Below are positions 51,284 to 61,324 of a stretch of 64,000 nucleotides of DNA, one piece after another. The notes beneath the pieces were generated by a model that saw nothing but the letters and a program-made list of their open reading frames with translations, made no database searches and was not told the origin of the DNA. Within the stretch, counting starts at the first letter, position 1, and each line of letters begins with the position of its first letter. Origin of the DNA: Tretioscincus oriximinensis (taxonomy: Eukaryota; Chordata; Lepidosauria; Squamata; Gymnophthalmidae). Position numbers and translations under genes: made by a program. The stretch lies in the NCBI GenBank assembly GCA_022410635.1, contig JAJVDF010000496.1, forward strand, positions 645,676-709,675. The letters are read 5' to 3'.

Positions 51284-51380
51284 ACTGGTGGGCCTCTGTG
51301 CCTGGTGGGCCTCTGTGTGAGGCAGAATGCTGGACTAGATGGGCTCTGGCCCGAGCCAGTATGGCTGTTCTTATGTTCTT
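51284..51380 (+). mobile_element. CR1-B 3' end fused to the 28S fragment
   Basis: The unit CTGGTGGGCCTCTGTG appears twice (51285-51300 and 51302-51317), then AGGCAGAATGCTGGACTAGA, GGGCTCTGGCCCGAGCCAG and two GTTCTTAT units. It is a different subfamily from the host CR1 on either side, which supports insertion of a 28S-CR1 chimera as one piece. Confidence 0.8.
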
Positions 51381-51476
51381 AATTTATGGGCCACTGTGTG
51401 ATACAGAATGCAGGACTAGATGGTCTCTGGCCCCATTCAACAGGGCGCCTCTTATTTTCTTTCTTATTTTCTTACA

Positions 51477-52350
51477 TATTCATACCTTTTGTGAACGCTA
51501 GGAAATGCTTTTAGGGGCCTGCAACGCCCTTGGCTGTTAGCCAGAGTGGCTACTTGGTATTTTTCTATTCAAAAACAAGCTTTTGGAAACTGAGTTTAGT
51601 TACTCAGGAAAATCACTGCTGTTCCCTGCTTTTTCTGTTTGGGGAAAGAACTTAAAGATGATGCAGTCGAAAACGAACATGAAAGAAGAAGTGTCATTAA
51701 TTTTTAAGAAGTCCTCAGAACATTGATGAAGATAAAATACCCACAGACAGAGTTAAGTCCACCCAGTAGGAAAGGTCATACATCATGATCATATTTTGTG
51801 GATCAGCTTATTGACTAGGCAGGTCTGATCTGTTTTTAATTTTTAATGTAGGTTTTTGGCTTGGTTCTTCATGCTTATGGCATGCAACCATCCCTTTCTC
51901 CACCCCAAGGGGTGGGTGCAAGACAAATGGATGTGCCAGGAAACCTTTCAGACCTTAAAATGCAAGCTTACTGGAAGAGTAGGGAAGAGACCTAATTTTT
52001 CTTGGAGGTATCATAATAATAGCAGTTGCAATGAAGGAAATTATCAAAGGAGATTTTGCTTGGAGATGGCACTCCTAATGCATTCAGGAGCTTGCTCAGA
52101 AGGTTAGTATGTTTGAATAGTATACAAAGATAGAAAAATCTGTGAAAGGACCTTTTAAACTCTGTCATTAGCAGTGATGAGAAACGAACCATTCCAAGAG
52201 AACCTTTTGTTTATGGTACTGCCAGGTATGAAGGAGGAATGTGGATTTTGGTCTCTTAGATGTGGACCAACAAATTCAACGGAACCCAGACAAGAAAGAG
52301 CTACTGTGCGTCAAAGGATCCACAGTCCAGGAAATTAAGAGGTACCCATT
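51477..52350. other. Unique sequence, nothing recognised
   Basis: About 870 bases with no recognised element. Confidence 0.4.
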
Positions 52351-52352
52351 TC

Positions 52353-52506
52353 TTGAGGAGGAAGAGGAAGAGGAAGAGGAAGAGGAAGAGGAAGAGGAAG
52401 AGGAAGAGGAAGAAGAAGAAGAAGAAGAAGAAGAAGAAGAGGAAGAGGAAGAGGAAGAGGAAGAGGAAGAAGAAGAAGAAGAAGAAGAAGAAGAAGAAGA
52501 AGAAGA
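52353..52506 (+). repeat. GGAAGA/GAA array, left of the gap
   Basis: GAGGAA hexamers alternating with GAA trimers. The poly-Glu and poly-Lys/Arg frames that extend across the gap are artefacts. Confidence 0.98.
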
Positions 52507-52805
52507 NNNNNNNNNNNNNNNNNNNNNNNNNNNNNNNNNNNNNNNNNNNNNNNNNNNNNNNNNNNNNNNNNNNNNNNNNNNNNNNNNNNNNNNNNNNNNN
52601 NNNNNNNNNNNNNNNNNNNNNNNNNNNNNNNNNNNNNNNNNNNNNNNNNNNNNNNNNNNNNNNNNNNNNNNNNNNNNNNNNNNNNNNNNNNNNNNNNNNN
52701 NNNNNNNNNNNNNNNNNNNNNNNNNNNNNNNNNNNNNNNNNNNNNNNNNNNNNNNNNNNNNNNNNNNNNNNNNNNNNNNNNNNNNNNNNNNNNNNNNNNN
52801 NNNNN
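52507..52805. other. Assembly gap, 299 N
   Basis: Undetermined bases inside the GAA array, so the true array length is unknown. Confidence 0.99.
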
Positions 52806-52904
52806 AGAAGAAGAAGAAGAAGAAGAAGAAGAAGAAGAAGAAGAAGAAGAAGAAGAAGAAGAAGAAGAAGAAGAAGAAGAAGAAGAAGAAGAAGAAGAAG
52901 CAGC

Positions 52905-52948
<44 letters not shown>
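52806..52948 (+). repeat. GAA then TAG trinucleotide array, right of the gap
   Basis: About 31 AGA units, CAGCAG, then about 14 TAG units, abutting a CR1-B. Confidence 0.98.
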
Positions 52949-53934
52949 AGGTAATGTTGGTGGGGTATTGGCGGACAGTTCAATGAAGGTGTTATCCCAG
53001 TGTGCGAAAAAAGCAAATTCAATGTTAGGGATAATTAGGAAAGCAATTGAAAACAAGTCAGCAGCAGTGGTGAGGCCTCATTTGAAATATTGTGTACAAT
53101 TCTGGTCACTATATATCACAAAGGATATTGGAGAACTAGAGAAGGTGCAGAAAAGGCGAACAAAAATAAGAACCTAAGAACCTAAGAAGAGCCATACTGG
53201 ATCGGGCCAGAGCCCATCTAGACCAGCATTCTGTGTCACACAGCGGCCCACCAGATGCACCAGGGCAGTCCGAACAGAGGAAAGCAAAATATGCTCCTGT
53301 TCATGATTCCCTGCGAAGGGAGCATCCAGACATCCATTCTAGTACCCATTTATACCCTTGTTGTCCATAAATCTGTCTAGTCCTGTCTTGAAACTACCCA
53401 ACTGTTAGTTAGCTACCACCACCTCTAGGTCCTAGTGTTGTGTGATAGGGAATGATTGAGGGGATGGAGCACCTTCCTTATGAAATTTGGCTGCAACATC
53501 TGGGCCTTTTCAGTCTCAAATACGGCGTTCTGATTGAACTGTATAAAATCATAGACAAGGAAGCACTCCTTGAAGCTGATGGGCAGAAGAGTGAGGACAG
53601 ACAAGGGAAAGTATTTTTTCACCCAGAGGGTCATTGGCCTTTGTAATTTACTTCCTGAAGAGGTGGTGGTAGCTAGGAGTCTGGATAGCTTTAAGACAGG
53701 ATTAGACAAGTTCATGGAAGCCAAGGGTATAAACAGCTACTAAAATGGATGTCTTGATACTGCCTCCAAGATGGTGCAACAGGAAGTATTCCTGAAATGC
53801 CTTTTGAAGAATATTTGAAGATTTTGCCTTCCTCTGTTCAAGGTGCAATTAGTGGGATTCTGTGTGAGCCAGAATGCTGGACTATATGGGCTGTGGCCCA
53901 TTTCAGCAGGGCTCCTCTTATGTTATTAAGAAGA
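52949..53934 (+). mobile_element. CR1-B LINE interrupted by a younger CR1-B
   Basis: Left piece 52949-53165: GGGGTATTGGCGGACAGTTC, AATTAGGAAAGCAATTG, GAACTAGAGAAGGTGCAG. Right piece 53450-53934: TGATTGAGGGGATGGAGCAC, GACAAGGGAAAGTATTTTTT, CATTTCAGCAGGGCTCCTC, TTATGTTATTAAG. Confidence 0.9.
53166..53449 (-). mobile_element. CR1-B LINE nested in CR1-B
   Basis: AAGAACCTAAGAACCTAAGA tail (a variant AACCTAAG unit), AGAGCCATACTGGATCGGG and CAGTCCGAACAGAGGAAAGC. Two internal deletions bring CCACCTCT next to AGGTCCTAGTGTTGTGTG. Confidence 0.9.
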
Positions 53935-53944
53935 AGAAGAAGAA

Positions 53945-54650
53945 TCTGCAGCAAAAAATGCAAATTCCATGTTGGGGATAATTAGGAAAGGAATCGAAAA
54001 CAAGTCAGCAAATGTTGTTTTGCCTCTTTATGAATCTGTGGTGAGGCCACATTTGGAATACTGTGTTCAATTCTGGTTACCACATCTCAAGAGGGATATT
54101 GGGGAACTGGAGAAGGTGCAGAAAAGGGCAACAAAAATGATCAAGGGTCTGGAGCACCTCCCTTACGAAGCAAGGCTGCAACGTCTGGGCCTCTTCAGCC
54201 TTGAAAGGAGACGTTTGAGGGGTGATCTGATTGAAGAGTACAAAATCATGCGTGGGATTGACAGGGTGAATAGAGAAAAATGTTTTCTCTATCATACAAC
54301 ACAAGGACCAGAGGGCCCTCCTTAAAACTGTTGGGTAGAAAAGTGAGAACAGACAAAGGAACATATTTTTTCACCCAGAGGGTCATCAGCCTGTGGAATT
54401 TACTTCTTGAAGAGGTAGTGGTAGCTAACAGCTTGGATGGCTTCAAAACAGGACTAGACAGGTTTATGGACACCAAAGGTATAAATTGGTATTATGATAG
54501 ATGTCTGGATGCTGCCTCTGGGACGGAGCAACCCATAATGCTCCTGAAACACCTTTTGCTGGGAGTCACGAATAGGTGCATATTTTGCTTTCCTCTGTGT
54601 GAGACAGAATGCTGGATTAGATGGGCTCTTATGTTCTTCTGTTCTTAAGA
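53945..54650 (+). mobile_element. CR1-B LINE, close relative of the 45.6-kb copy
   Basis: The plus strand keeps a 118-codon frame with LEKVQKRATKMIKGLEHL, frameshifted near 54320 into RVISLWNLLLEEVVV. The 3' end lacks the CCAGGTGCATCTGGTGGGCC block and ends GATGGGCTCTTATGTTCTTC. The same deletion occurs in the copy at 45643-46400. Confidence 0.9.
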
Positions 54651-54690
54651 AGGAGGAGGAGGAGCAGAAGAAGAGGAAGAAGAGGAAGAA
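54651..54690 (+). repeat. Purine array between CR1-B copies
   Basis: AGAAGGAGGAGGAGGAGCAG, then AAGAGGAAG units. Near-identical to the reverse complement of 45598-45642, which also abuts a CR1-B 3' end. Confidence 0.9.
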
Positions 54691-54947
54691 GGACTAGACA
54701 GGTTTATGGACACCAAGGGTATAAATGGATACTAGGATGGATGTCTAGATGTTGCCACCGGGATGGAGCAACAGGCAGGACTCCTGAGATACCATTTGCA
54801 GGGAGTCATGAACAGGAGCATATTTTGCTTTCCTCTGTTCAGACTGTCCAGGTGCATCTGGTGGGCCTCTGTGTGAGACAGGATGTTGGAGTTGATGGGC
54901 TGTGGCCTGATCCAGTATGGCTCTTCTTATGTTCTTATGTTCTTATG
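54691..54947 (+). mobile_element. CR1-B LINE 3' end
   Basis: GACTAGACAGGTTTATGGAC, GATGTTGCCACCGGGATGG, CTTTCCTCTGTTCAGACTG and three terminal TTCTTATG units. It retains the block deleted in the preceding copy. Confidence 0.9.
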
Positions 54948-55145
54948 GTTTTTATAACCTGTCCTTCCCACCTGAAAGTGCTCAGAGGGGCTTACAAGGT
55001 TAATTCCCCCAAAGGCTGACATCTATTTTTTTTACAAGCTGAGCCCAGTAGGGGTCGCTCACCCTTCTCCACGGCTAACATAGGGTATTGAGAACTGATC
55101 TCTTGTATGAAGGACCATGTTTAAACGTCTGCGCCATCAAGGGAG
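54948..55145 (-). mobile_element. SINE-A-like copy, diverged
   Basis: GGTTTTTATAACCTGTCC tail, GTGCTCAGAGGGGCTTACAA, GGTCGCTCACCCTTCTCC and CTGATCTCTTGTATGAAGGA. Head remnant CTGCGCCATCAAGGG. Confidence 0.75.
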
Positions 55146-55189
55146 AGGGAGAATATGGCTTTTTAAAATGTTTTACTAATGTCTTTTTT

Positions 55190-55262
55190 GTGTTGCTTTT
55201 AATTTTCTGTTACCCCTTTGATGAAAGGCGGGATATAAATTCCAAAATAGATAAATAAAATA
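55190..55262 (+). mobile_element. LINE/SINE 3' tail fragment
   Basis: AGGCGGGATATAAATTCC then AAATAGATAAATAAAATAAA, a 3' tail typical of L2-like or SINE ends here. No body remains. Confidence 0.5.
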
Positions 55263-55547
55263 AAGAGTCCTCCACAGCAAACCTCTGGTGACGTTTTGTA
55301 ATTCTGCCAAGTTTTACCTCTAGTGTATAAAATTCAGGGCTTACAACTTCTTGGTTTGTATGCCCACTTCTCACTAATTTAGGAGCATTTCCTATCCTAC
55401 CCCATTATTACACAAAAGTCAACAAGTAATGACTCACTGTTACCGTAATGGCAGATCTAAGAAAACTGGTTAATTCCTTTTTGAGCTTTAGGCTCTCCAT
55501 TTCATTCTGGGAAATGAGATAACTTACATTCAAATTACAGCACTGAT

Positions 55548-55602
55548 CTGTTTCAAAGAAATATCCATGTTAGTCTGGGCTAGAATATCTAGAAAGGGGA
55601 TC
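55548..55602 (-). mobile_element. Penelope-like 3' fragment
   Basis: TTTCAAAGAAATATCCATG, TTAGTCTGGGCTAGAAT, corresponding to the minus-strand end at 40940-40985. Confidence 0.45.
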
Positions 55603-55603
55603 C

Positions 55604-55815
55604 TTTCACCTTATCCATCACACACATGATTTTATACATTTTTAATCAGATCAACTCTTGAACACAGTCAATCAATGCTGATGAGACCTAGACATTGGAA
55701 TCTGATTTCATCAGGGAGGTGTTCAGCCTTTTGATCATTTTAATTGCATTTTTTTGCACCTTCTCCAGTTCCACAATATCATTTCTAAGTTATGGTGACC
55801 AGAATATGAATGTAT
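55604..55815 (-). mobile_element. CR1-B LINE internal fragment
   Basis: CACCTTATCCATCACACACA, TGATTTTATACATTTTTAAT, CACCTTCTCCAGTTCCACAA and GGTGACCAGAAT. No 3' tail. Confidence 0.85.
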
Positions 55816-55914
55816 GTATGACACTGCTGGAATAAAGATTTTGCCTGATGTCCAAACAAATGGGTCCGTCTGTAATGAAAACCCTTTCTTTCCTTCCCAT
55901 GGCATTAGTTAAGT

Positions 55915-56125
55915 GAGTATGACAGTTTGGTGTAGTGGCTAGAGTGTTGGATTCTTATCTGGTAGTCCCCTGGTTCAATTCCAGCCTCCTCCATAAAGCC
56001 AGTTGGGTGACCTTGGGCCAGTTATAGGTCTTTAGTACTACATAGGGTGCCTGTTGTGGGGAAAACAACAAAAGCTATGTGACTTGCCTGAAAGGGGTGA
56101 TATAAGTAAATGTTATTATTATTAT
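55915..56125 (+). mobile_element. SINE-B (Sauria-like) copy with ATT tail
   Basis: CAGTTTGGTGTAGTGGCTAG, AGTGTTGGATTCTTATC, CCTGGTTCAATTCCAG (B-box-like) and GGGTGACCTTGGGCCAG, ending GATATAAGTAAATG then (TTA)n. The best SINE-B head here. Confidence 0.9.
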
Positions 56126-56698
56126 CAGGCCTTATTTTCACGAGCTGATGAAATTCACTGACATTAAAAAAAAAAGTCACTGTATGTAAAAGTTTGGAGT
56201 TTTTAATAAAGAATGGATTGCAATTGATTCAGAAAGTAATTACGCCTTAATGTGAACTGGAACAAATGTTACATGGATTTTAAATTCCACATTTGAAGTC
56301 AATGACAAGAAAGATGAGGAAGATGGGTATGGTGCATATAAACCAAGCGAGATAATTATTTTGCACTCCTCAGCACTGCTGAGATAATAATTGAAATACT
56401 ATGTTTTACTATGCTTCCCCAGAGACTTAGACAAATGAGGAACAACACAGGAAGGAGATAAGAAATTTGATTTCAGAGGGGGAGTGAAAACCCAGATCCC
56501 AAGAAAGTTACTCTTGCTTCGGTTGGGTTCCTGATGGTGAATGATATTCATCATGATAGAAAAATAGTCTGGTACAAAATTAACTCGCTTTCGAACTGCT
56601 TGGGAAGCAGGGAATTACTGGTCCAATTGCCAGTCTCTTACCAGAAGGAGGCACTTCTATAGGTTTGTCAAGAAATCAGCTCCAGCTTGATGTGTGTC
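56126..56698. other. Unique sequence, nothing recognised
   Basis: About 570 bases with no recognised element. Confidence 0.4.
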
Positions 56699-56802
56699 AA
56701 TGGGGCCAGAGCCCATCTAGTCCAGCACTCTGCCTCACACAGTGGCCCACCAATGGCACTATGGCAGCCTCAAGCAGAAGAAGGCAAAACCCTCACCTGT
56801 GG
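56699..56802 (-). mobile_element. CR1-B LINE 3' fragment
   Basis: GGGGCCAGAGCCCATCTAGT, CTCACACAGTGGCCCACC and GAAGGCAAAACCCTCACCTG. Tail missing. Confidence 0.85.
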
Positions 56803-56805
56803 TTT

Positions 56806-57345
56806 TGACACACAGTGGTGCAGAGGTTAAGAGCGACGGTCTTTCATCAGAGAGATCAGAGTTCAAGGCCTCATGTGTTGGCCATGGAGAGGAATGAGCT
56901 CTCTCTAATGGCCTCAGCTCCAGCCAACCTAGCTGGAAAGCAAGATTGATAAGTACCAACACAGGGTAGAAGAAGAAGAAGAAGAACTCGGTTCTTATAC
57001 TCCGCTTTTCTCACCTTTCAAAGAGACTCAAAGCGGCTTACAAGGATATATTTTGCCCGAAGGCTCACATTCTATCTTCCCCACCAGGCTCTGGTGGTTC
57101 CCATATATCTACTTGCATTCAGTTGCAATTTCTTGCAATTCTTGCTTTCGAATAGCTGGGTTGGCTAGAGCTACAGGCTAGTGGAAGGTGCTCACCCCTC
57201 CCCATGTCCCACACATGGCTTCAAAACCCCATCTCCCAGGCGAGAGACGAATTCCTAAGCAACTGAGCTATCCGTGCAAGATCCACTTTTGGTGAGAAGG
57301 AAGGGGTACAAAAATAGGTTTCTCCTTCTTCTACTCCTCTGGGGC
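56806..57345 (+). mobile_element. SINE copy split by an inverted SINE-A
   Basis: Left piece 56806-56967: CAGTGGTGCAGAGGTTAAG head, AGAGTTCAAGGCC, CTCCAGCCAACCTAGCTGG. Right piece 57277-57345: GGTGAGAAGGAAGGGGTACA, AAAATAGG, then CTCCTTCTTC. The halves are continuous in the SINE consensus. Confidence 0.7.
56968..57276 (-). mobile_element. SINE-A nested inside another SINE
   Basis: GAAGAAGAAGAAGAACTCGG, CTTATACTCCGCTTTTC, complete body, and a head reading rc of CGGATAGCTCAGTTGC. Low divergence, so recent. Confidence 0.9.
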
Positions 57346-58312
57346 AATGGAGGTTTATTCTGAGCAGATGACTGCGTAGGTTCTTCATCATATAAGTCCC
57401 ACGTGGTACATAACGCCTGTGGTACATAACTTCTAGTGTAACATTACTTGACATCACCAGGGGATTTCACATCCAAATTCTAACCAGACTCATTTCTGCT
57501 TGGTTCTGATCAGCATTGGACTCTCTAAACATGGAGGCAACCTATATCATACCATAGAATTTCAACCGAGCTTCATTATATCTCAGACAGATGACCATTT
57601 AGTGTGAGATTGGTCACAGATGTGTACAAAAATAACTTCAACACTTTATTTTAGAACCTCATTTAAATAATTCAGCATCACAAACAGGGTGAACAATTAT
57701 GATTTTTTTTAAAGTGTGGCTGAAACACAGCTGCATTAAGAACGGCAAAAATGCTGATAAATAAACAACAATCTCTCTGGAACGGTGTATAAATATTAAT
57801 TAGAAGTGGAAACGAGGCAACATCTGAACTCTTTCTATTTAATTTTTTGACTTGGATCCAATTTTCCCTACAGCATATGGGGACTTTCTCTCCCCGTTTA
57901 AAATTTTGAACAATCTGTCTAGTAGCTTAATTTGCCACTGCAGAAGAAAACAGTAACCATTACTTAGTTGTTGGTGTAAGAAAAGGAAATTTTCTGAAAT
58001 CTCCTTTCTGTTCTGTAAGCCAAGCCCTACCCTGCCTGCCTGAGTTTGTGCGTGGTAAAGATGGCAATAAAACGTTTATTTACTTTTAATACTTCTGTAC
58101 TGTTTCTCATAGGATCTACAAGCAATTTATATTTCCAGCAGTTTATTCTATCTGCTGTCTTAGAATTGTTGCTCAGAAGCTGCAGTCGAAATAAAGCTGG
58201 AGACCAAATGAACAGGAGATTTCTGCTTTCTGTGGTTCAAAAGTAGAGTTACTAGACAATCCGAGGTAAATGTATAACACCTTTTATGGCTACAGATTTT
58301 TTTTAAAACGAG
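57346..58312. other. Unique sequence, nothing recognised
   Basis: About 970 bases with no recognised element. Confidence 0.4.
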
Positions 58313-58790
58313 AACATAAGAACATTAGAGGAGCTCTGCTGAAATGGGCCGGAGCCCATCTAGTCCAGCCTTCTGTCTCTCGCAGAGGCCCACCAATTGC
58401 ACATGGGCAGCCTGGAACAGAAGAAGGCAAAATCTTCAACTGTTCCCAACACCCTGCGAATGGCATTTCAGGAATCCTGCCTGTTGCTCCATCTGGGAGG
58501 CAGCATCAAGACATACATCCTAGTAGCTGTTTATACCCTTGGCTTCCATGAACTTGTCTAACCCTGTCTTAAAGCTATCCTGGCTGCTAGTTACTACCGT
58601 CTTTTCTGGAAGTAAATTCCATAGGCTGATGACCCTCTGGGTGAAAAAATGCTTTCATTTGTCTGTCAACATTCTTCTGCCCATCAGTTTTAAGCAATAC
58701 TTCTTCAAGCAGAAGAAGACCAACCCTCACTTGTTCATGACTAGCTGCAAATGGTGTTTTAGGAATCCTGCCTGTTTATACATTCAATTG
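58313..58790 (-). mobile_element. CR1-B LINE 3' end plus a second fragment
   Basis: GAACATAAGAACATTAGAGG, CCCATCTAGTCCAGCCTTC and GATGACCCTCTGGGTGAAAA up to 58696. A second CR1-B scrap then follows: CAAGCAGAAGAAGACC, TGCAAATGGTGTTTTAGG. Confidence 0.85.
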
Positions 58791-58931
58791 CAATAGAATA
58801 CTTTTCACCTGGTAAAGCTTCTATTGCCTCATACACCGTGTGTGAGTGTTTGTGTAGCTTCTTCACACATATTAACGTCTATTCCATATTTCCTGATAGA
58901 GGTAGAAAAGTGCCTTGCAAATGCCTTCTTA

Positions 58932-59139
58932 GACTGACCAGATGACCCCTTTTGGGTGTGTGTGTGTTTGAAAACCTGGTTTTGGGATGCCTCCCAGTTT
59001 CTTCTGAGGAAATTTTTTTTCAAAAAAATATTTTTTTCTGAAAAATATTTTGTTTTTTTATATTTTTTTCCTCAGAAAAAACCAGGAGGCACCCCAAAAA
59101 CAGGTTTTCACCCCCCAAAAAAGGGTCATCTGGGCAGCC
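58932..59139. mobile_element. 208-bp palindromic foldback element, copy 3
   Basis: TA at 58930-58931 and 59140-59141. Starts GACTGACCAGATGACCCC and ends GGGTCATCTGGGCAGCC. Long inverted arms with GGGATGCCTCCCAG against CAGGAGGCACCCC, and an A/T-rich loop. Confidence 0.85.
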
Positions 59140-59299
59140 TATTTTTCTACGGAGTCGAAATTGAATCAGTAATGTCCAAGCTGTTCTTCACCTGAACTAT
59201 AGTCACATTCTTGGTTTTCAGATACTGATGAAGAAATCTGGTTTTCTCCTAATCCTTAAAGTCTCTTGGGCATCCATCTTTCCTATGACTTTACACCAT

Positions 59300-60080
59300 T
59301 CCCAAATCAGTCCTGGTGCAGAAAGCAGCGAGACTGCTGATTGGAACAGCTGGCCAGACACAAATTACACCAGTTCTAAAATAAAAACATTGGCTGACTA
59401 TTTGCTACCGAGTCCCGTTTAAGGTATTAACATGGATGTACAAGGCCCTAAACAGCTTTTGCCAAAATATTTGAAGGGACATTTCCTCCCATAAGTACCT
59501 GCTCATACACTAAGATGTCCTGATGGGGCTTTCCTGACAAACCTGCCTCTTTTACTCATCAGTGGGGTGTAGACAAGTGGTAGTGGGTTCTCGGTGACAA
59601 CCCCCAGGTTGTGGAATTCTCTCCCCTCTTAGGTACTTCAGATATATTTCAATGAACATAAGAACATAAGAACATAAGAAGAGCCATACTGGATCAGGCC
59701 ACAGCCCATCAAGTCCAGCATTCTGTGTCACACAGAGGCCCACCAGATGCACCTGGGCAGTCCGAACAGAGGAAAGCAAAATATGCTCCTGTTCATGACT
59801 CCCTGCAAATGGTATTTCAGGAGTCCTGCCTGTTGCTCCATCCCAGAGGCAACATCCAGACATCCATCCTAGTATCCATTTATACCTTTAGTGTCCATAA
59901 ACCTGTCTAATGCTTGTTGAGCACACACCTGTTCACCTTGTCTTTGGCTGAGTCAAAAATCCCTCTTGCTTACAATTGTTCTCTTCTTAATAGTTCTTTT
60001 TTGATCTTTTTTATTGTGAGCCGCCCTGAGACCTTTGGGTATAGCGCAGAATATAAATGTAAGTAAATAAATAAATACAA
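59300..60080 (+). mobile_element. L2-like LINE C-terminus and 3' tail, split by CR1-B
   Basis: Left piece 59300-59654: AATTACACCAGTTCTAAAAT, GACTATTTGCTACCGAGTCC, GTTGTGGAATTCTCTCCCC. Right piece 59911-60080: CTTGTCTTTGGCTGAGTC, GAGCCGCCCTGAGACCTTTG, GGTATAGCGCAGAATATAAA, (AAAT)n. Confidence 0.75.
59655..59910 (-). mobile_element. CR1-B LINE, young subfamily, nested in L2
   Basis: Three CATAAGAA tail units, AGAGCCATACTGGATCAGG, TGTTCATGACTCCCTGC and ACCTTTAGTGTCCATAAACC. Nearly identical to the copy at 49801-50126. Confidence 0.95.
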
Positions 60081-60962
60081 AAAATAAAATATGTGTATAT
60101 TTCAATATAAATCCATACATCACCTGAAATATATAAACATGTATTTTCTTCCCAAAATACACAAATTGGATTACCCCCTTCCCCCCAGTAGACACAATGG
60201 TAGACATAGGCTCAAACTACAGAAAGCTGTGTTGGCAGTTTTTCTGCCACAGATGCTTACATTCCTTGTCTGTCTTGTTCTGAACCTCAGATGCTATCCT
60301 GTACAGGGATTTGCGGAGATGAAATTCTTCAAGCTCATCTGTTCCAAAGAGCCTTAATTCTCCTCCATCAGCAGCCAAATTATGTTTTGCCCTGTAAATG
60401 CATTAAGGGCGCCTTGCAGTTTGTAGGATGCAGCCTGACAGGTGAAAGAGTTTGCCCAGGGTTGGCATACTCTCTCCACCTTATGCTTTCTTTCCCAAAA
60501 TGAAATGTCATCTCTGCTCACCCAAAAGGGATGAAGAATGAAAGGAAATTGCAGAGGGTGCAGCTTGGGCAGCCTGCATGCCAGCTCTCTGAGTGGCAAA
60601 ATGCACACCGTCAGCTGTGACCCACCACCTTCTCTTTGCTGTGTATCCTCCAGAGCACCGTCTTAGCAGCTTGCCAATGACACCGTACCAGGTGTGGGGG
60701 CCATTCAGTTAACAACTATATTATTTCTGCCAATGAACTGGACAACTCCTTCTCTTCTAATTAGGCATTTGTGTGGATGAGTAATTCAGCCGAGTGTCTA
60801 GAGGACCAGGCTTAAAGTCAATGAGAAATCAAGTAGATGAGAAGATTATGAATGGGCAAAAATGTTTAAAATGGATGTTTGCAAGCACCTGTGTAAGTCT
60901 GTTGGTGTATCGATTCCTGAGGACAAAGATGTCAATACACTTGGTTTGCCATAGTAAATGCT
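60081..60962. other. Unique sequence, nothing recognised
   Basis: About 880 bases with no recognised element. Confidence 0.4.
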
Positions 60963-61001
60963 ACATAAGAACATAAAAGGAGCCCTGCCGAATGGGGCCA
61001 T
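60963..61001 (-). mobile_element. CR1-B 3' stub
   Basis: ACATAAGAACATAAAAGGAG, CCCTGCCGAATGGGGCC; only the last 39 bases of the element. Confidence 0.8.
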
Positions 61002-61029
61002 AGTATGCCTCAAAGTAAGGCTTTCATGG

Positions 61030-61210
61030 ACTCATAGAATTATAGAATCATAGAGTTGGACCTCCAGGGCCATCAGGTCCAACCCCCTCCTCATTGCAGG
61101 ATTCACTAAACCATCCCAGACAGATGGCTGCCTAGTCTCTGTTTGAAGAGTTCCAGTGGAGTAGAACTTACCACCTCTTACCATCCCTTGATCCTTGAAC
61201 CATTCCTCGT
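61030..61210 (-). mobile_element. CR1-A LINE 3' end
   Basis: CATAGAATTATAGAATCATA, CAGGTCCAACCCCCTCC, CACTAAACCATCCCAGACAG and CTAGTCTCTGTTTGAAG. Confidence 0.9.
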
Positions 61211-61324
61211 AAGGCATGGACCATGCAGAGCACAGGGCCTATAGGTGGACTGCATCTGTACCATCTATTTTGAAGTCATCTGTGCAGGCTCCAAGTTATA
61301 GCGCCCTTTGAAGGTCACGTCACA

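Larger units (their letters stand above)
50926..51476 (+). mobile_element. CR1-B LINE, old host copy interrupted by the 28S-CR1 chimera
   Basis: Left piece 50926-51066: GAGCTTCAAGAAAGGATTAG, ACAAATTCATAGAAGCTAAG, GGAGCAACAGGAAGG, TGCAGGGAGTCCAGAGC. Right piece 51381-51476: TTTATGGGCCACTGTGTG, GGTCTCTGGCCCCATTCAAC and a CTTATTTTCTTTC tail. About 30 CR1 bases at the junction are missing. Confidence 0.8.

Noticed and set aside
52241..53177. Long open frames (over 200 codons) on both strands across the gap
   Set aside because: They are made of GAA/GGAAGA repeats and N placeholders; they encode only poly-Glu, poly-Lys/Arg, poly-Ser or poly-Phe/Leu.
55915..55990. tRNA gene at SINE-B heads (also 39187 and 22166)
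   Set aside because: A-box and B-box-like words exist, but the sequence continues into SINE body and does not close an acceptor stem; these are SINE heads.
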